A stretch of 64,000 bases of DNA from Salinicoccus cyprini (lineage in GTDB: Bacteria > Bacillota > Bacilli > Staphylococcales > Salinicoccaceae): positions 186,001 to 250,000 of the forward strand of contig NZ_VMSJ01000003.1 in NCBI RefSeq assembly GCF_007713705.1, read 5' to 3'. Made by a program: the position numbers and the translations under genes. Positions 34,875 to 44,650 of this stretch are shown here, piece by piece. The notes under the pieces are model-generated. The model was not told the DNA's origin, searched no databases, and worked only from the letters and a program-made list of their open reading frames with translations. Numbering within the stretch: position 1 is the stretch's first letter; every line of letters begins with the position of its first letter.

Positions 34875-35675
34875 CTACAGCGGAAGATTGTTTTTATTTT
34901 TCAGTATGGCGACACTCAGAATATGCGGAATCCTGTGCCTATCATCCGGAAACTGTTCTTCCAGATAGGCTCTGATCTTGTTCAGCGTGCTCGTCCTCTG
35001 CTTTTCCTTGAAGGCGGCGATCCAGGAGACGGAGGACAGGCGTCCGAGCCATTCTTCATTCGTGAAGCGGACATCGTAATCCATCTTGTACATATCCATC
35101 AGATCGAACTTGGCATGCTTCCATTCATCGAACCATTCGACAGGGAAACTGTTGATCATCTGGGTGGCGAGCTCCTTCGTTCCTGCCGCACGAATCTGCT
35201 TGTCCGGCGAGTAGGACTGGATGATCTTCATCGACTCCTTGACTATTTTGGAGGCGGAAGTGAAGCCTGAATCAATAATGATGAGGTATCCACCGGGTTT
35301 CAGAATCCGCCGGACTTCCTCAATCGTTGCTTCGCGGTCGAACCAGTGCCATGCACGCATCACCGTGACAATATCGTAGCTGTTTGCAGGCAAGCCGGTT
35401 TTTTCGGCGTAGTTCTGTGTGAAGTTGATCCTCTGGTCACTGCCGATATGCTGCCTGCCGACTTCGATGAGTTCCGGTGATGGCTCGATGGCATCCACAA
35501 TGGCACCTTTATCACTCAGCATTTTGCTGAGCAGGCCAGGTCCGGCCCCGAGATCCGCCACTTTGCTGCCGGTGACTTCAACACCCCGCTTCTCCAGTTC
35601 CCTTATCAGATTTTCAGGAATATCATTACGGAACTTCACGTACTCCTTCGCAACATTGCCAAAATCTACATTCAT
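34875..35675 (-). CDS. SAM-dependent methyltransferase, class I
   Basis: This is a 266-residue Rossmann-fold methyltransferase. Motif I is VADLGAGPGLLSKML near residue 42, with IEPSPELIEVGRQ next, then the acidic VTVMRAWHWFDRE and a long C-terminal half. It resembles the UbiE/BioC-like group. GGAGG before ATG 35675 sets the start; a longer frame begins at 35723. Substrate unknown. Confidence 0.85.
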   Translation of the reverse strand: MNVDFGNVAKEYVKFRNDIPENLIRELEKRGVEVTGSKVADLGAGPGLLSKMLSDKGAIVDAIEPSPELIEVGRQHIGSDQRINFTQNYAEKTGLPANSYDIVTVMRAWHWFDREATIEEVRRILKPGGYLIIIDSGFTSASKIVKESMKIIQSYSPDKQIRAAGTKELATQMINSFPVEWFDEWKHAKFDLMDMYKMDYDVRFTNEEWLGRLSSVSWIAAFKEKQRTSTLNKIRAYLEEQFPDDRHRIPHILSVAILKNKNNLPL

Positions 35676-35797
35676 TTTAACTTCCTCCATAGGGATGATT
35701 TGTCTTTTAGTGCAATTATTCATGAAACAGGTTCTTTAAATGGGATTATCCGTCACCTTGTAAGGGTAAACCTCAATAAAGGAGAGTGGATATTGAT

Positions 35798-36460
35798 ATG
35801 ACTAGATCCGTATTATTAATAGTGACCAACCACGGTACGATCAATGGTGACGAAAACAGGCCGACTGGGCTATGGCTCGGTGAGGCTGCAGAGCCCTATC
35901 ATGTTTTCCAGAGCGCCGGCTTCAAAGTGGATATCGCATCACCGAAAGGCGGTTCCGTGCCGCTTGATCCAAACTCTTTAGGTGACGATGAAGACAAGAA
36001 CAATGATGTAATCAGACTGCTGCAAACTACGAAACGTGTCAAAGACATGGTGTACGAAAGGTACGATGCAGTATTCTTTGCCGGCGGCCACGGGACGATG
36101 TACGACTTTCCGGGACAGCCGGATATCCAGAATATCATCGCCTTCTTCAAGGATGACGGTCGAGTAATATCTGCAGTGTGCCACGGACCGGCAGCATTTG
36201 TCGATGCCAAGACGAAAGATGGCAAATATGTCGTGGACGGCATCAAACTGACCGGTTTTACCAATGCGGAAGAAAAAGCGATGGAACTGCTGGATGATAT
36301 GCCGTTTGCCCTCCAGTCCAAACTGGAATCCCACGGTGCAGGCTTCGTCGTCGGGGAATCGATGGAAGAGCACGTGGTCACAGATGGCAATTTCATTACC
36401 GGACAGAACCCTGCCTCAGCCGAAGCGGCAGCCAGGGCAGTCGTCAATAGATTACAGTAG
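35798..36460 (+). CDS. DJ-1/PfpI-family protein
   Basis: This is a 220-residue protein of the glutamine amidotransferase-like class, Hsp31-type. FFAGGHGTMYDFP and ISAVCHGPAAFV carry the nucleophile elbow with the reactive Cys, and the nearby His completes the site. Members act as glyoxalase III, deglycase or holding chaperone; which applies here is not clear. GTG 35786 is in frame but too close to GGAG, so ATG 35798 is used. Confidence 0.85.
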   Translation: MTRSVLLIVTNHGTINGDENRPTGLWLGEAAEPYHVFQSAGFKVDIASPKGGSVPLDPNSLGDDEDKNNDVIRLLQTTKRVKDMVYERYDAVFFAGGHGTMYDFPGQPDIQNIIAFFKDDGRVISAVCHGPAAFVDAKTKDGKYVVDGIKLTGFTNAEEKAMELLDDMPFALQSKLESHGAGFVVGESMEEHVVTDGNFITGQNPASAEAAARAVVNRLQ

Positions 36461-36472
36461 GTGACTCCCCTG

Positions 36473-36498
36473 CCCCGGCATTATGTCGGGGTTTTTTT
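36473..36498 (+). terminator. Intrinsic terminator after the DJ-1 gene
   Basis: CCCCG and CGGGG form a short GC stem with seven Ts immediately after it. Confidence 0.75.
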
Positions 36499-36530
36499 AT
36501 GTCTCAAAATGAATGATAACATCTTTCCAC

Positions 36531-36560
36531 AAAAAAGAGCATCCCAAGGATGCTCTTTTT
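36531..36560 (-). terminator. Intrinsic terminator of the DinB gene
   Basis: AAGAGCATCC and GGATGCTCTT pair over CAA, with A and T tracts on both sides, so it can act in both directions. Confidence 0.85.
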
Positions 36561-36568
36561 GTGCCATT

Positions 36569-37030
36569 CTATCGATTATTCATGACCCTCTTCATTTCCT
36601 GCATTTTACCTACGTGCATCGCTTCATGCATGATTGTGAAACCGAACATCTCCTCCTGCGTTGTCATTCCCATGAATTCTTCTGGAAGTTCCTGCTGGAT
36701 TGCCTCCTCTTCCACATCTTCAAGACGTGAAGGCTGTCCTTTCAGAAGTGCTTCGATTTCATCGATTGCCGGTGTCTCATCGTCGTAGTCATCAGGGCTT
36801 GTACCATACCCGAAGTATTTGACATACCTCTGGTATGTTTCATCGTTCTTGTCTGTCAGTTCTTGCGTCACCTGTTCCATCATGGTTGCTGCATGACCAA
36901 GCTGCCAGTGGAGACTGTTAGGAAATTCTGCAGCCACTGCGTGGAAATCTTCAGTTTCTACTCCTTCAAATATGGACAGTGTCCATTGCCTTACTTTCCC
37001 AAGTTCGAATAGCAATAATTCTCTACTCAT
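36569..37030 (-). CDS. DinB/YfiT-like putative metal-dependent protein
   Basis: This is a 153-residue four-helix-bundle protein. The metal-binding histidines are in SLHWQLGHAATMM near residue 43 and MHEAMHVGKM near residue 140. Relatives include bacillithiol-S-transferases, which fit this phylum, but assignment is not certain. Three ATGs stand in a row, and the third (37030) is best spaced from AGGAG. Confidence 0.8.
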   Translation of the reverse strand: MSRELLLFELGKVRQWTLSIFEGVETEDFHAVAAEFPNSLHWQLGHAATMMEQVTQELTDKNDETYQRYVKYFGYGTSPDDYDDETPAIDEIEALLKGQPSRLEDVEEEAIQQELPEEFMGMTTQEEMFGFTIMHEAMHVGKMQEMKRVMNNR

Positions 37031-37179
37031 CATCATTCTCCTCTTCTATAGGTGTATATTGCTTGTTTACCCTGAATGAACGATTTTATTCATCCAGTCA
37101 CATTCTAGCATTATGATATAATTCGGATAGCATCGGATGCCTATCGGCATCCATATAAAATGATAGTGGAGGATTTCCT

Positions 37180-37353
37180 ATGACACGTTTCCTGCTTAAC
37201 CTGGTACTGATGGGCATCATCGCGCTCGCCATCTACTGGCTGATCATGACATTTGCACCTGCACTTGCAGGCTATGCCATTCCCCTGTCCCTGCTGCTCG
37301 GCATCACGCTCGGCTTTTTCATCTATATCACGATAGATAACCGGATTGGATGA
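37180..37353 (+). CDS. 57-residue two-helix membrane protein
   Basis: The ORF has GTGGAGG six bases ahead of ATG 37180. Two hydrophobic stretches (residues 4-24 and 32-50) are separated by APALAGYAIP, and the end is polar (DNRIG). A hairpin GGATGC/GCATCC lies just upstream at 37136-37152. Family unknown; coding signal is good because all codons match local use. Confidence 0.6.
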   Translation: MTRFLLNLVLMGIIALAIYWLIMTFAPALAGYAIPLSLLLGITLGFFIYITIDNRIG

Positions 37354-37370
37354 TCTCCCAAATAAATACC

Positions 37371-37398
37371 TTGCTTATTTCGATAATCGGAATATAAT
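37371..37398 (+). promoter_or_regulatory. Promoter of the first DHA2 exporter with embedded inverted repeat
   Basis: TTGCTT (37371-37376) and TATAAT (37393-37398) are 16 bp apart. CGATAATCG (37381-37389) in the spacer is a perfect short inverted repeat and a possible repressor site. Confidence 0.5.
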
Positions 37399-37432
37399 AG
37401 TAATATTGATTTTAAAGAAATAGAGGTATTTT

Positions 37433-38899
37433 ATGGAAACAAATGAAAGATCCAAACCGGATTACCGCCTTATATTCATACTGCTCTCAGGGGCTTTCGT
37501 CGCCCTGTTGTCCAATACGTTTCTGAATGTTGCCCTGCCGTCCATAAAGGATGATTTCGGTGTGACAACATCCACAGTGCAGTGGGTTTCCACAGCCTAC
37601 ATGCTTGTCAGCGGCATCGTCATTCCAACGACCGCATTCCTGATGCAGCGTTTCAGCGCCAGAAAGCTGTTCCTTCTGGCCATGCTGCTCTTTTTGACCG
37701 GCTCACTGGTTGCCGGTTTCTCGCCGACGTTCATCGTTCTGATCATCGGCCGGATGGTCCAGGCCTCAGGCTCGGCTATTCTGATGCCGCTATTGATGAA
37801 TGTCATGATCACCAGCTTCCCGCCAGCACAAAGAGGCACAGCAATGGGGCTCTTCAGTCTCGTCATGTTCTTTGCACCGGCAATCGGACCGACACTGTCA
37901 GGCTTCGTAGTCCAAAACTACTCCTGGCATATCCTGTTCTTCATGATGGTCCCGGTGCTTCTCATCGTCCTTGGCATCGGATGGTTCAAACTGCCTGAAA
38001 CGGATACGAACTACAGTACAAAACTCGATATTCCATCCGTCATCCTGTCCACAATCGGGTTCGGCGGCATACTATACGGCTTCAGTGCAGCAGGTAACAG
38101 CGGCTGGCTCAGAGCAGATGTTCTGACTGCGCTTGTCGTCGGATTCATCGGTGTCTTCTTCTACATCAGAAAACAGACGCGCATGAGCGACCCGATGCTG
38201 AACTTCTCGGTCTACAAGTTCCCGATGTTTACGCTGTCCTCCCTGATCATTGGTGTCACCAACATGGCTCTCTTCTCCGGTATGATCCTGATGCCGATAT
38301 ATCTTCAGGACATTCAGGGCATATCGCCACTCGAAACAGGACTGCTGCTTCTGCCAGGTGCACTGATCATGGGACTCATGAGTCCTGTATCCGGCAAGCT
38401 GTTCGATATGTTCGGTCCAAAACGACTCGCCATATTCGGCCTGTTCCTGGCTGCATCTACAACGTTCTTCTTCAGCCAGCTCACTTTCGATACAAGCTAC
38501 GGATTTCTGATCATGCTGTATTCGATCCGTGCATTCGGTCTGACACTCGTACTCACGCCTGTAATGACAAACGGTATGAACCAGCTGACACCGAAACTCA
38601 CGCCGCACGGTTCATCCATCAACAGCATGCTGAACCAGGTATCCGGCGCCATCGGTACAGCACTTCTGATCACCATCATGCAGAACAGGATGAATGCAGT
38701 GCTGAGTGGTGCAGATGCACCCGACCTTGCGGTGACCAACCAGGCGATGCTCTCAGGCATCAACCTTGCCTTCCTGATCGCCACACTGCTGCTCACCGCC
38801 GCCATGCTACTTGCGTTCCTTCTTAAACGTGTATCCACCGATGATATCGCAACGGATACTGTCACAAAAACAAGACCGATTACAGCAGAAGAGAAATAA
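37433..38899 (+). CDS. DHA2-family MFS drug exporter
   Basis: This is a 488-residue proton-driven exporter with about 14 helices (EmrB/QacA/LmrB group). Motif A-like AFLMQRFSARKLFL lies after helix 2, and the motif C block GLFSLVMFFAPAIGPTLSGF lies in helix 5. It would expel lipophilic drugs. It is a paralogue of the convergent gene at 38945; both share blocks such as GLNQLTP/GMNQLTP and PHGS/PHGT near the C-terminal end. No regulator gene is adjacent. Confidence 0.9.
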   Translation: METNERSKPDYRLIFILLSGAFVALLSNTFLNVALPSIKDDFGVTTSTVQWVSTAYMLVSGIVIPTTAFLMQRFSARKLFLLAMLLFLTGSLVAGFSPTFIVLIIGRMVQASGSAILMPLLMNVMITSFPPAQRGTAMGLFSLVMFFAPAIGPTLSGFVVQNYSWHILFFMMVPVLLIVLGIGWFKLPETDTNYSTKLDIPSVILSTIGFGGILYGFSAAGNSGWLRADVLTALVVGFIGVFFYIRKQTRMSDPMLNFSVYKFPMFTLSSLIIGVTNMALFSGMILMPIYLQDIQGISPLETGLLLLPGALIMGLMSPVSGKLFDMFGPKRLAIFGLFLAASTTFFFSQLTFDTSYGFLIMLYSIRAFGLTLVLTPVMTNGMNQLTPKLTPHGSSINSMLNQVSGAIGTALLITIMQNRMNAVLSGADAPDLAVTNQAMLSGINLAFLIATLLLTAAMLLAFLLKRVSTDDIATDTVTKTRPITAEEK

Positions 38900-38904
38900 A
38901 AATA

Positions 38905-38944
38905 AAGACATCCACTCTGATATTTTTCAGAGTGGATGTCTTTT
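38905..38944. terminator. Bidirectional terminator between two MFS genes
   Basis: AAGACATCCACTCTG pairs with CAGAGTGGATGTCTT over an eight-base loop, with an A-rich 5' side and TTTT after it. Confidence 0.88.
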
Positions 38945-40342
38945 CTAGTTCTGTGACGTTGGTTTTCTTAAGGCAAACGACAGCAGCAGACCGATCAGTG
39001 AAATGATGGCTGCAACAAGGAATGCCGTATTGACACCTTCTATCATGCCTTCGAGTCCAGCTGTAGGATCTCCGGTATGGGTCATGATGGAGACGAGCAG
39101 CGCAGTACCGACTGCACCTGCAATCTGCCGCATCGTATTATTCATCGCAGTACCGTGCGGTACCATCTGCGGTGTGAGCTGGTTCAGACCGGCTGTTGTC
39201 ACCGGCATCATCACCATCGCCACGCCGAGCATTCTGAACACATTGACTACAGCTAGATACGTGAATGTGGTCTCGGCCGTGATCATCGTAAACAGGAACG
39301 TTGAAACAGTGACCAGAAACAGGCCGATGATGGCGAGCCACCTTGCACCGAATTTGTCAAAGAGCCTGCCGGTGACCGGACTCATGGAGCCCATGACCAA
39401 TGCACCCGGCAGCAGCATCAGACCGGATTCGAATGCACTGAATCCCATCATATCCTGCATCAGGATAGGCAGGATCACTGCACCGCCGATCATGGACATG
39501 AACACGACCATGCCGAGTGCTGTTGAAATCGCAAATATCTTATCCTTGAACACTCTGAATTCGAGAATCGGCTGTTCAAGTCTGTTCTGGCGTCTGATGA
39601 AGAGGAACAGTGTCAATGCACCGAATAGGAGCGAAGCCATTACCGGTGCGCTCAGCCAACCACTGCTGCCAGCAGCGCTGAAACCGTAGAGCAGACCCCC
39701 AAAACCGAAAGTGGACAGGATGATGGATGGGATGTCGAGCTTCGGATTCGTCTTCTCAGTGACATTTTTCAGAATGTAGTACGCAACGATCAGATCGATC
39801 ACTACGATTGGAATGATGATGAAGAAAAGCCCTCTCCATGGGTAGCTCTCTACAAACCAGCCGGAAAGTGTCGGACCGATTGCAGGCGCGAATCCGATCA
39901 CAAGACCGAATATTCCCATTGCCGTACCGCGTTTTTCTATCGGATAGACAAGGAAGATGATCGTCTGCATCAGCGGCATGATGATGCCGGCACCAGAAGC
40001 TTGCAAAATTCTTCCACCAAGCAGTAGCGGGAAGTTCGGGGCAAAACCACAGACAAGCGTGCCTGCGCCGAACAGCCCCATTGCTGTGAAGAACAGCGTC
40101 CGTGTCGAGAACTTTCCAATCAGAAACGCGGTAATTGGAATCATGATGCCGTTGACCAGCATGAAAACGGACTGGAGCCACTGTGCAACGTCCGCGTTGA
40201 TTTCCAGGTCTTCCATGATCGGAGGAATTGCTGTAGACAGAAGCGTCTGGTTAAGTATGGCAGCAAATGCGCCGGAAACAAGGACAGCCATCAGCGGGAG
40301 TCGATTGAACTCCGCCTGAGACTGCTGTTCATTGGATGACAT
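38945..40342 (-). CDS. DHA2-family MFS drug exporter, paralogue
   Basis: This is a 465-residue exporter with about 14 helices. Motif A-like AFLIGKFSTRTLFF and motif C GLVIGFAPAIGPTLSGWF are present. AAGAAGG before ATG 40342 fixes the start; the 28 codons upstream in the same frame have no ribosome site. The upstream region carries an inverted repeat that may bind a repressor. It probably arose with the convergent gene by duplication and inversion or separate acquisition; the two differ throughout. Confidence 0.9.
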   Translation of the reverse strand: MSSNEQQSQAEFNRLPLMAVLVSGAFAAILNQTLLSTAIPPIMEDLEINADVAQWLQSVFMLVNGIMIPITAFLIGKFSTRTLFFTAMGLFGAGTLVCGFAPNFPLLLGGRILQASGAGIIMPLMQTIIFLVYPIEKRGTAMGIFGLVIGFAPAIGPTLSGWFVESYPWRGLFFIIIPIVVIDLIVAYYILKNVTEKTNPKLDIPSIILSTFGFGGLLYGFSAAGSSGWLSAPVMASLLFGALTLFLFIRRQNRLEQPILEFRVFKDKIFAISTALGMVVFMSMIGGAVILPILMQDMMGFSAFESGLMLLPGALVMGSMSPVTGRLFDKFGARWLAIIGLFLVTVSTFLFTMITAETTFTYLAVVNVFRMLGVAMVMMPVTTAGLNQLTPQMVPHGTAMNNTMRQIAGAVGTALLVSIMTHTGDPTAGLEGMIEGVNTAFLVAAIISLIGLLLSFALRKPTSQN

Positions 40343-40382
40343 AGAAATCCTTCTTTCATTAATTAAGCAATACAGTATTTGA

Positions 40383-40409
40383 TTGTCCAAAGACAACATT
40401 ATAAATGTT
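40383..40409 (-). promoter_or_regulatory. Inverted repeats in the promoter region of the second exporter
   Basis: TTGTCCAAAGACAA (40383-40396) has perfect TTGTC/GACAA arms and overlaps a minus-strand TTGGAC that could be a -35 element. AACATTATAAATGTT (40395-40409) adjoins it. These could be binding sites of a TetR- or MarR-type repressor encoded elsewhere. Confidence 0.4.
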
Positions 40410-40438
40410 GCCTGATTCGGAAACAAATATCAACTAAT

Positions 40439-41659
40439 CTACTCAGCAGCAATCCGACTGATTTCAGTAATCACATTGACTGCTTTCTCCATATTATCTA
40501 CGGACACGTACTCGAACTTGCCATGGAAATTTTCACCGCCGGTGAAGATATTCGGTGTCGGCAGCCCTTTATAGGACAGCTGGGAGCCGTCCGTGCCGCC
40601 TCTGACCGGTTGGATGACCGGCGTGATATCGAGTTTCTCCATCGCCTGTTTGGCGTACTCGACTATTTCCATGCGCGGTTCGATCTTATCACGCATGTTG
40701 TAGTACTGGTCGGACATATCCAGAACAACACGCGCCTCGCCGTACTGGGATTTGAGCGCATCGACATGGGCCTCGACCTCCTGCTTGCGGGCTTCAAACT
40801 CATCTTTGTCGAAATCACGGATGATGAAGTTGACTTCCGTCTTCTCGACATCCCCTTTGATGCTGGTCAGATGGAAGAACCCTTCATACCCTTCCGTATG
40901 CTCCGGTGTATCTTCCGCATCGAACATGGTGATGAAATCAGCCGCCATACGTCCGGCATTCACCATCTTGTTCTTTGCCGTACCCGGATGGACACTGTTG
41001 CCGATGAACGTCACTTTGGCAGCTGCAGCATTGAAGCTTTCATACTGCAGTTCACCGAGTGGCCCGCCATCCACTGTATAGGCGAAATCCGCCCCGAAAC
41101 GATCCACATCGAAATGATGCGGTCCACGTCCGATCTCCTCATCCGGTGTGAAGGCGACCCTGATCTTGCCATGCCTGATGTCTTCGTTATTGATCAGGTA
41201 CTCCATCGCAGTCATGATTTCAGCGATGCCGGCCTTGTTGTCGGCACCAAGCAGTGTCGTACCGTCGGTCGTCATCAGTGTGTGGCCTTTGTAGTTTTCA
41301 AGCTCCGGGAACTGGTCCGGGGAAAGGACAACATTGAGGGCATCGTTCAATACAATGTCCCCGCCCGCGTATTCCACTACTTGCGGATTGACACCGGCAC
41401 CAGTAAAGTCTGTCGCTGTATCCACGTGGGCAAGAAATCCGATAACCGGTGCATTGTCGGTATTCGCCGGCAATGTCGCCATGAGGTAGCCGTTATCATC
41501 CACTTCCACTTCCTCCATGCCGATCTCCTTCAGTTCCTGAGCGAGCAGGTTGATCAGATCCCACTGCTTGTATGTAGAGGGCACCGAGTTGCCTGAAACA
41601 TCAGACTGTGTATCGATTTTTGCGTATCTTGAAAGTCTTTCAATCAGTTTGTTGCGCAT
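40439..41659 (-). CDS. pepT: Peptidase T (tripeptidase)
   Basis: This is a 406-residue M20-family zinc aminotripeptidase. Metal ligands are visible in [22 protein letters not shown] and the catalytic [14 protein letters not shown]; the late His is in [11 protein letters not shown]. Length matches PepT. It removes the N-terminal residue from tripeptides in the cytoplasm. Divergent from the LLM gene. Confidence 0.95.
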   Translation of the reverse strand: MRNKLIERLSRYAKIDTQSDVSGNSVPSTYKQWDLINLLAQELKEIGMEEVEVDDNGYLMATLPANTDNAPVIGFLAHVDTATDFTGAGVNPQVVEYAGGDIVLNDALNVVLSPDQFPELENYKGHTLMTTDGTTLLGADNKAGIAEIMTAMEYLINNEDIRHGKIRVAFTPDEEIGRGPHHFDVDRFGADFAYTVDGGPLGELQYESFNAAAAKVTFIGNSVHPGTAKNKMVNAGRMAADFITMFDAEDTPEHTEGYEGFFHLTSIKGDVEKTEVNFIIRDFDKDEFEARKQEVEAHVDALKSQYGEARVVLDMSDQYYNMRDKIEPRMEIVEYAKQAMEKLDITPVIQPVRGGTDGSQLSYKGLPTPNIFTGGENFHGKFEYVSVDNMEKAVNVITEISRIAAE

Positions 41660-41771
41660 GTTTCCATCTCCTATGCTTTTATTTTATTCTATCATACCAT
41701 TCGGAACTTTATTTCGATGGAACCTTCCACTGAGTGTTAAAATGAAACCATCAAATGCTTGGAGGAATGAC

Positions 41772-42818
41772 ATGGAACTTGGAATCAGTACATTTGCAGA
41801 AACATTGCCGGATCCGCATACAGGAGAGACGATTTCACATGCCGAAAGGCTGCGCGACATCATTGAAGAGATTGAACTGGCAGATCAGGTCGGACTTGAT
41901 GTATACGCCGTCGGGGAGCATCACCGTGCAGATTATGCTGTCTCCGCTCCGGAAGTTGTGCTCGCAGCGGGTGCGGCCCGTACAGAGAACATACGATTAT
42001 CCAGTGCTGTCACTGTCCTGTCTTCAGATGACCCTGTCAGAGTGCACGAACGGTTCGCCATGCTGGACGGCATTTCCCGGGGGCGCGCAGAAATCATGGC
42101 GGGCAGAGGCTCCTTTATCGAATCCTTCCAGCTGTTCGGATACAGCCTGAACGACTATGACGCACTGTTTGAGGAAAAATTGGACTTGCTGCTCAAGCTG
42201 CAAAAAGGCGGTCCGGTCCAATGGAACGGCAACCACCGCGCACCGATGAACGGACTTGAAGTATTTCCGAGACCTGAGCAGGACCAGATTCCCATCTGGA
42301 TTGCGAGCGGTGGCACACCAGACTCCACAGTAAGAGCCGGCAAGCTCGGCCTGCCGCTGGCGCTGGCCATCATCGGTGGCAGTCCGCAGAATTTTGCACC
42401 ATTGGTCGAATTGTATAAACAGACTGCGGCCCAGGCCGGCCACAAGATTGAAACACTCGGCATCGCCTCCCACAGTCACGGCTTTGTTTGGGATACGGAC
42501 GAAGAAGCGGCAGACCTCTTCTTCCCTTCCACAGAGCAGGGCATGAACAGGATCGGTGCCGAGCGTGGCTGGGGCAACTACACGAGACGCAGCTTCGATA
42601 TCGCAAAGTCCCCTAAAGGCGCCCTCTACTGCGGCAGCCCTGAAACTGTCGCCCGAAAGATCATCGACCTGCGTAAAAATGTCGGCATCAGACGCTTTCT
42701 CCTCCATACGCCGCTCGGTACAATGCCGCATGACCAGGTCATGAAGTCCATCCGCCTCTTCGGAGAGCAGGTGGCACCCATCGTCAGAGAAGAGATTGCA
42801 CGGTGGGAAGGCAAATAA
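41772..42818 (+). CDS. LLM-class flavin-dependent oxidoreductase
   Basis: This is a 348-residue luciferase-like monooxygenase fold protein. ELADQVGLDVYAVGEHHRADYAVSAP is the usual N-terminal signature, and the F/FMN phosphate site is near GRAEIMAGRGSF. The partner reductase and substrate are unknown. GGAGGAATGAC before ATG 41772 gives the start, far inside a longer open frame that overlaps pepT. Confidence 0.9.
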   Translation: MELGISTFAETLPDPHTGETISHAERLRDIIEEIELADQVGLDVYAVGEHHRADYAVSAPEVVLAAGAARTENIRLSSAVTVLSSDDPVRVHERFAMLDGISRGRAEIMAGRGSFIESFQLFGYSLNDYDALFEEKLDLLLKLQKGGPVQWNGNHRAPMNGLEVFPRPEQDQIPIWIASGGTPDSTVRAGKLGLPLALAIIGGSPQNFAPLVELYKQTAAQAGHKIETLGIASHSHGFVWDTDEEAADLFFPSTEQGMNRIGAERGWGNYTRRSFDIAKSPKGALYCGSPETVARKIIDLRKNVGIRRFLLHTPLGTMPHDQVMKSIRLFGEQVAPIVREEIARWEGK

Positions 42819-42824
42819 CGCATT

Positions 42825-42853
42825 CATCCCCCTCGGACCGAGGGGGATGTTTT
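42825..42853. terminator. Very GC-rich terminator hairpin
   Basis: CATCCCCCTCGG and CCGAGGGGGATG form a nearly loopless 12-bp stem before TTTT, between convergent genes. Confidence 0.8.
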
Positions 42854-43365
42854 CAGATCATCTTCTTTAGATCAAATCCATATATCAGTTCTGTGTGCTT
42901 AAACTGGCCGATTTCTATCTCTTCCTGGCCGATCTTCTGTCCACCCATTCTTTCGTAGAAGCGGCATGCCGGGTTTTCCGCCAGTACCGCAATGACCATT
43001 TTATCAAACCCGCGTTCGGCAAGATTGCCGGCGACCGCTTCAACCAGGCGTCTGCCGCCTCCCTGTCCCTGCACAGATTCATACAGATAGATGGCATACA
43101 GCTCACTGTCATACCCTTCGAAGTCTCCCGAGCGTTCCGTGCCGCCGATCGCAAAACCGACGACCTCGTCTGTCTCGTCTGCCAGAATAAAAATCGGGTT
43201 CTGCTCTACCGCCTGGCTCCAGACCCGCTCGCGGTCTGCGTACTTCAGGTTGTCAAGGTACGCCTCATCGACAATGCCGCGATACGTCGTACGCCAGCTG
43301 TCGACCTGCACTTTCGCAATGGCAGCAGCGTCCTCCCGGTCCGCTTTTTTCAATGTCAATTCCAT
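42853..43365 (-). CDS. GNAT-family N-acetyltransferase
   Basis: This is a 170-residue acetyltransferase. The acetyl-CoA loop is YESVQGQGGGRRLVEAV (Q-G-x-G-G pattern), and VLAENPACRFYERMGG is the classic C-terminal motif. The N terminus KADREDAAAIAKVQVDSWRTTYRG is common in the RimI-like subgroup. GGGGATGG precedes the ATG. Substrate unknown. Confidence 0.85.
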   Translation of the reverse strand: MELTLKKADREDAAAIAKVQVDSWRTTYRGIVDEAYLDNLKYADRERVWSQAVEQNPIFILADETDEVVGFAIGGTERSGDFEGYDSELYAIYLYESVQGQGGGRRLVEAVAGNLAERGFDKMVIAVLAENPACRFYERMGGQKIGQEEIEIGQFKHTELIYGFDLKKMI

Positions 43366-43389
43366 ATGTCCATCCCCTTCATGACTATT

Positions 43390-44451
43390 CTATGATAGAT
43401 CGGTCTTCAGACTGCTCTGCAACTCATGACGCTCCAGTGACAGTGCAATCAGCCGGTCCAGCAGTTCGGCATAGCTGATGCCGGATGCTTCAAGCAGCTT
43501 CGGGTACATGCTGATGCTGGTGAATCCGGGCAGTGTGTTGATTTCATTGACGATGATCTCCCCGTCTTCCCGCAGGAAGACATCGACACGGGACATGCCT
43601 TCACAGTCGAGAATCCTGTAGGCATCCACTGCCGTCTTCTGGATGCGCGTACGGGTGTCATCATCGAGGCTGGCTGGAATCTCGAGCGCAGCACCGTTTT
43701 CGTCGATGTACTTCGACTCATAGGAATAGAAATCGGTATTTGCCACGATTTCACCAGGCACTGAGACGAAGGGATCTGCATTGCCGAGGACGGATACTTC
43801 GATCTCCCGTCCCCGGACTGCACTCTCGATCATCACTTTCGTATCGAACTGGAATGCCAGATCCAGCGCTTCCTGGAATGTCCGTGCATCCGTCACTTTG
43901 GAGACACCGACGGAAGACCCCTGGTTTACAGGCTTGATGAACATCGGCAGTCCAAGTTCCGACTCCACCAGACCATAGTCGATTTCCTCCTTCTCACTGT
44001 GCCGGCAAAGTACCCAGTCGGCTACGCGGATGCCTTCCATTTTCAGCAGCCGCTTCGTCATATCCTTGTCCATGCAGACGGCTGAACTTCTGACGTTGCA
44101 GCCGGCATAGGGAATGTTCATCATCTGGAGGACACCCTGGACGATTCCGTCCTCACCAGCAGTGCCGTGCAGAATCGGCAGTACAGCATCCAGTGCATGC
44201 TCGCCCCGCTCCGATATGAATTGGCGGGAAGGCAGTATGGACAGGCGGACGCTGTCCTTCCCATCTTCCAGCACTTCAATGCTTTCGGACTGGTCGGCAA
44301 GCAGCCACTCGCCTTTCTTCGATATGTAGATCAGACTGACCGTATAGCGGCTTTTGTCCAATGCATCCAGTACACTCTGAGCAGAGCGCAGTGAAACTTC
44401 GTGCTCCGTCGACTGTCCACCGTAGATGATACCTATATTCAACTTTTCCAT
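43390..44451 (-). CDS. ddl: D-alanine--D-alanine ligase
   Basis: This is a 353-residue ATP-grasp enzyme that makes the D-Ala-D-Ala dipeptide for peptidoglycan. GIIYGGQSTEHEVSLRSA is the N-terminal signature, LPILHGTAGEDGIVQGVL is conserved, and the ATP/Mg part has FIKPVNQGSSVGVSKV and EINTLPGFTSISMYPK. AGGAG before ATG 44451 sets the start. murF, the usual downstream neighbour in staphylococci, is not present. Confidence 0.95.
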   Translation of the reverse strand: MEKLNIGIIYGGQSTEHEVSLRSAQSVLDALDKSRYTVSLIYISKKGEWLLADQSESIEVLEDGKDSVRLSILPSRQFISERGEHALDAVLPILHGTAGEDGIVQGVLQMMNIPYAGCNVRSSAVCMDKDMTKRLLKMEGIRVADWVLCRHSEKEEIDYGLVESELGLPMFIKPVNQGSSVGVSKVTDARTFQEALDLAFQFDTKVMIESAVRGREIEVSVLGNADPFVSVPGEIVANTDFYSYESKYIDENGAALEIPASLDDDTRTRIQKTAVDAYRILDCEGMSRVDVFLREDGEIIVNEINTLPGFTSISMYPKLLEASGISYAELLDRLIALSLERHELQSSLKTDLS

Positions 44452-44589
44452 ACAAACACTCCTATGTCGCAATAACTTTCATCTCGCCTTTGACAGCTCG
44501 AATGTTACTCTGATTCTATCATAGAGGTGCCGTCACTTCTTCATTTTATATGCCGGGAGAACAAAATAACTGCAGCTGCATAAAATATA

Positions 44590-44617
44590 TTGACAATTCG
44601 CACATCTATGTTAGGAT
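44590..44617 (+). promoter_or_regulatory. Promoter of the pheA leader
   Basis: TTGACA (44590-44595), a 16-bp spacer and TAGGAT (44612-44617) form the elements, with TG one base before the -10 (extended -10). Transcription would start near 44624, about 27 bp before the leader ORF. Confidence 0.65.
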
Positions 44618-44650
44618 TATAGACAATCTTAGATGAATTGAGTGATTGTT

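Noticed and set aside
41550-41771. 74-codon extension of the LLM oxidoreductase overlapping pepT
   Set aside because: It overlaps the pepT coding start and lacks a ribosome site. GGAGG precedes ATG 41772.
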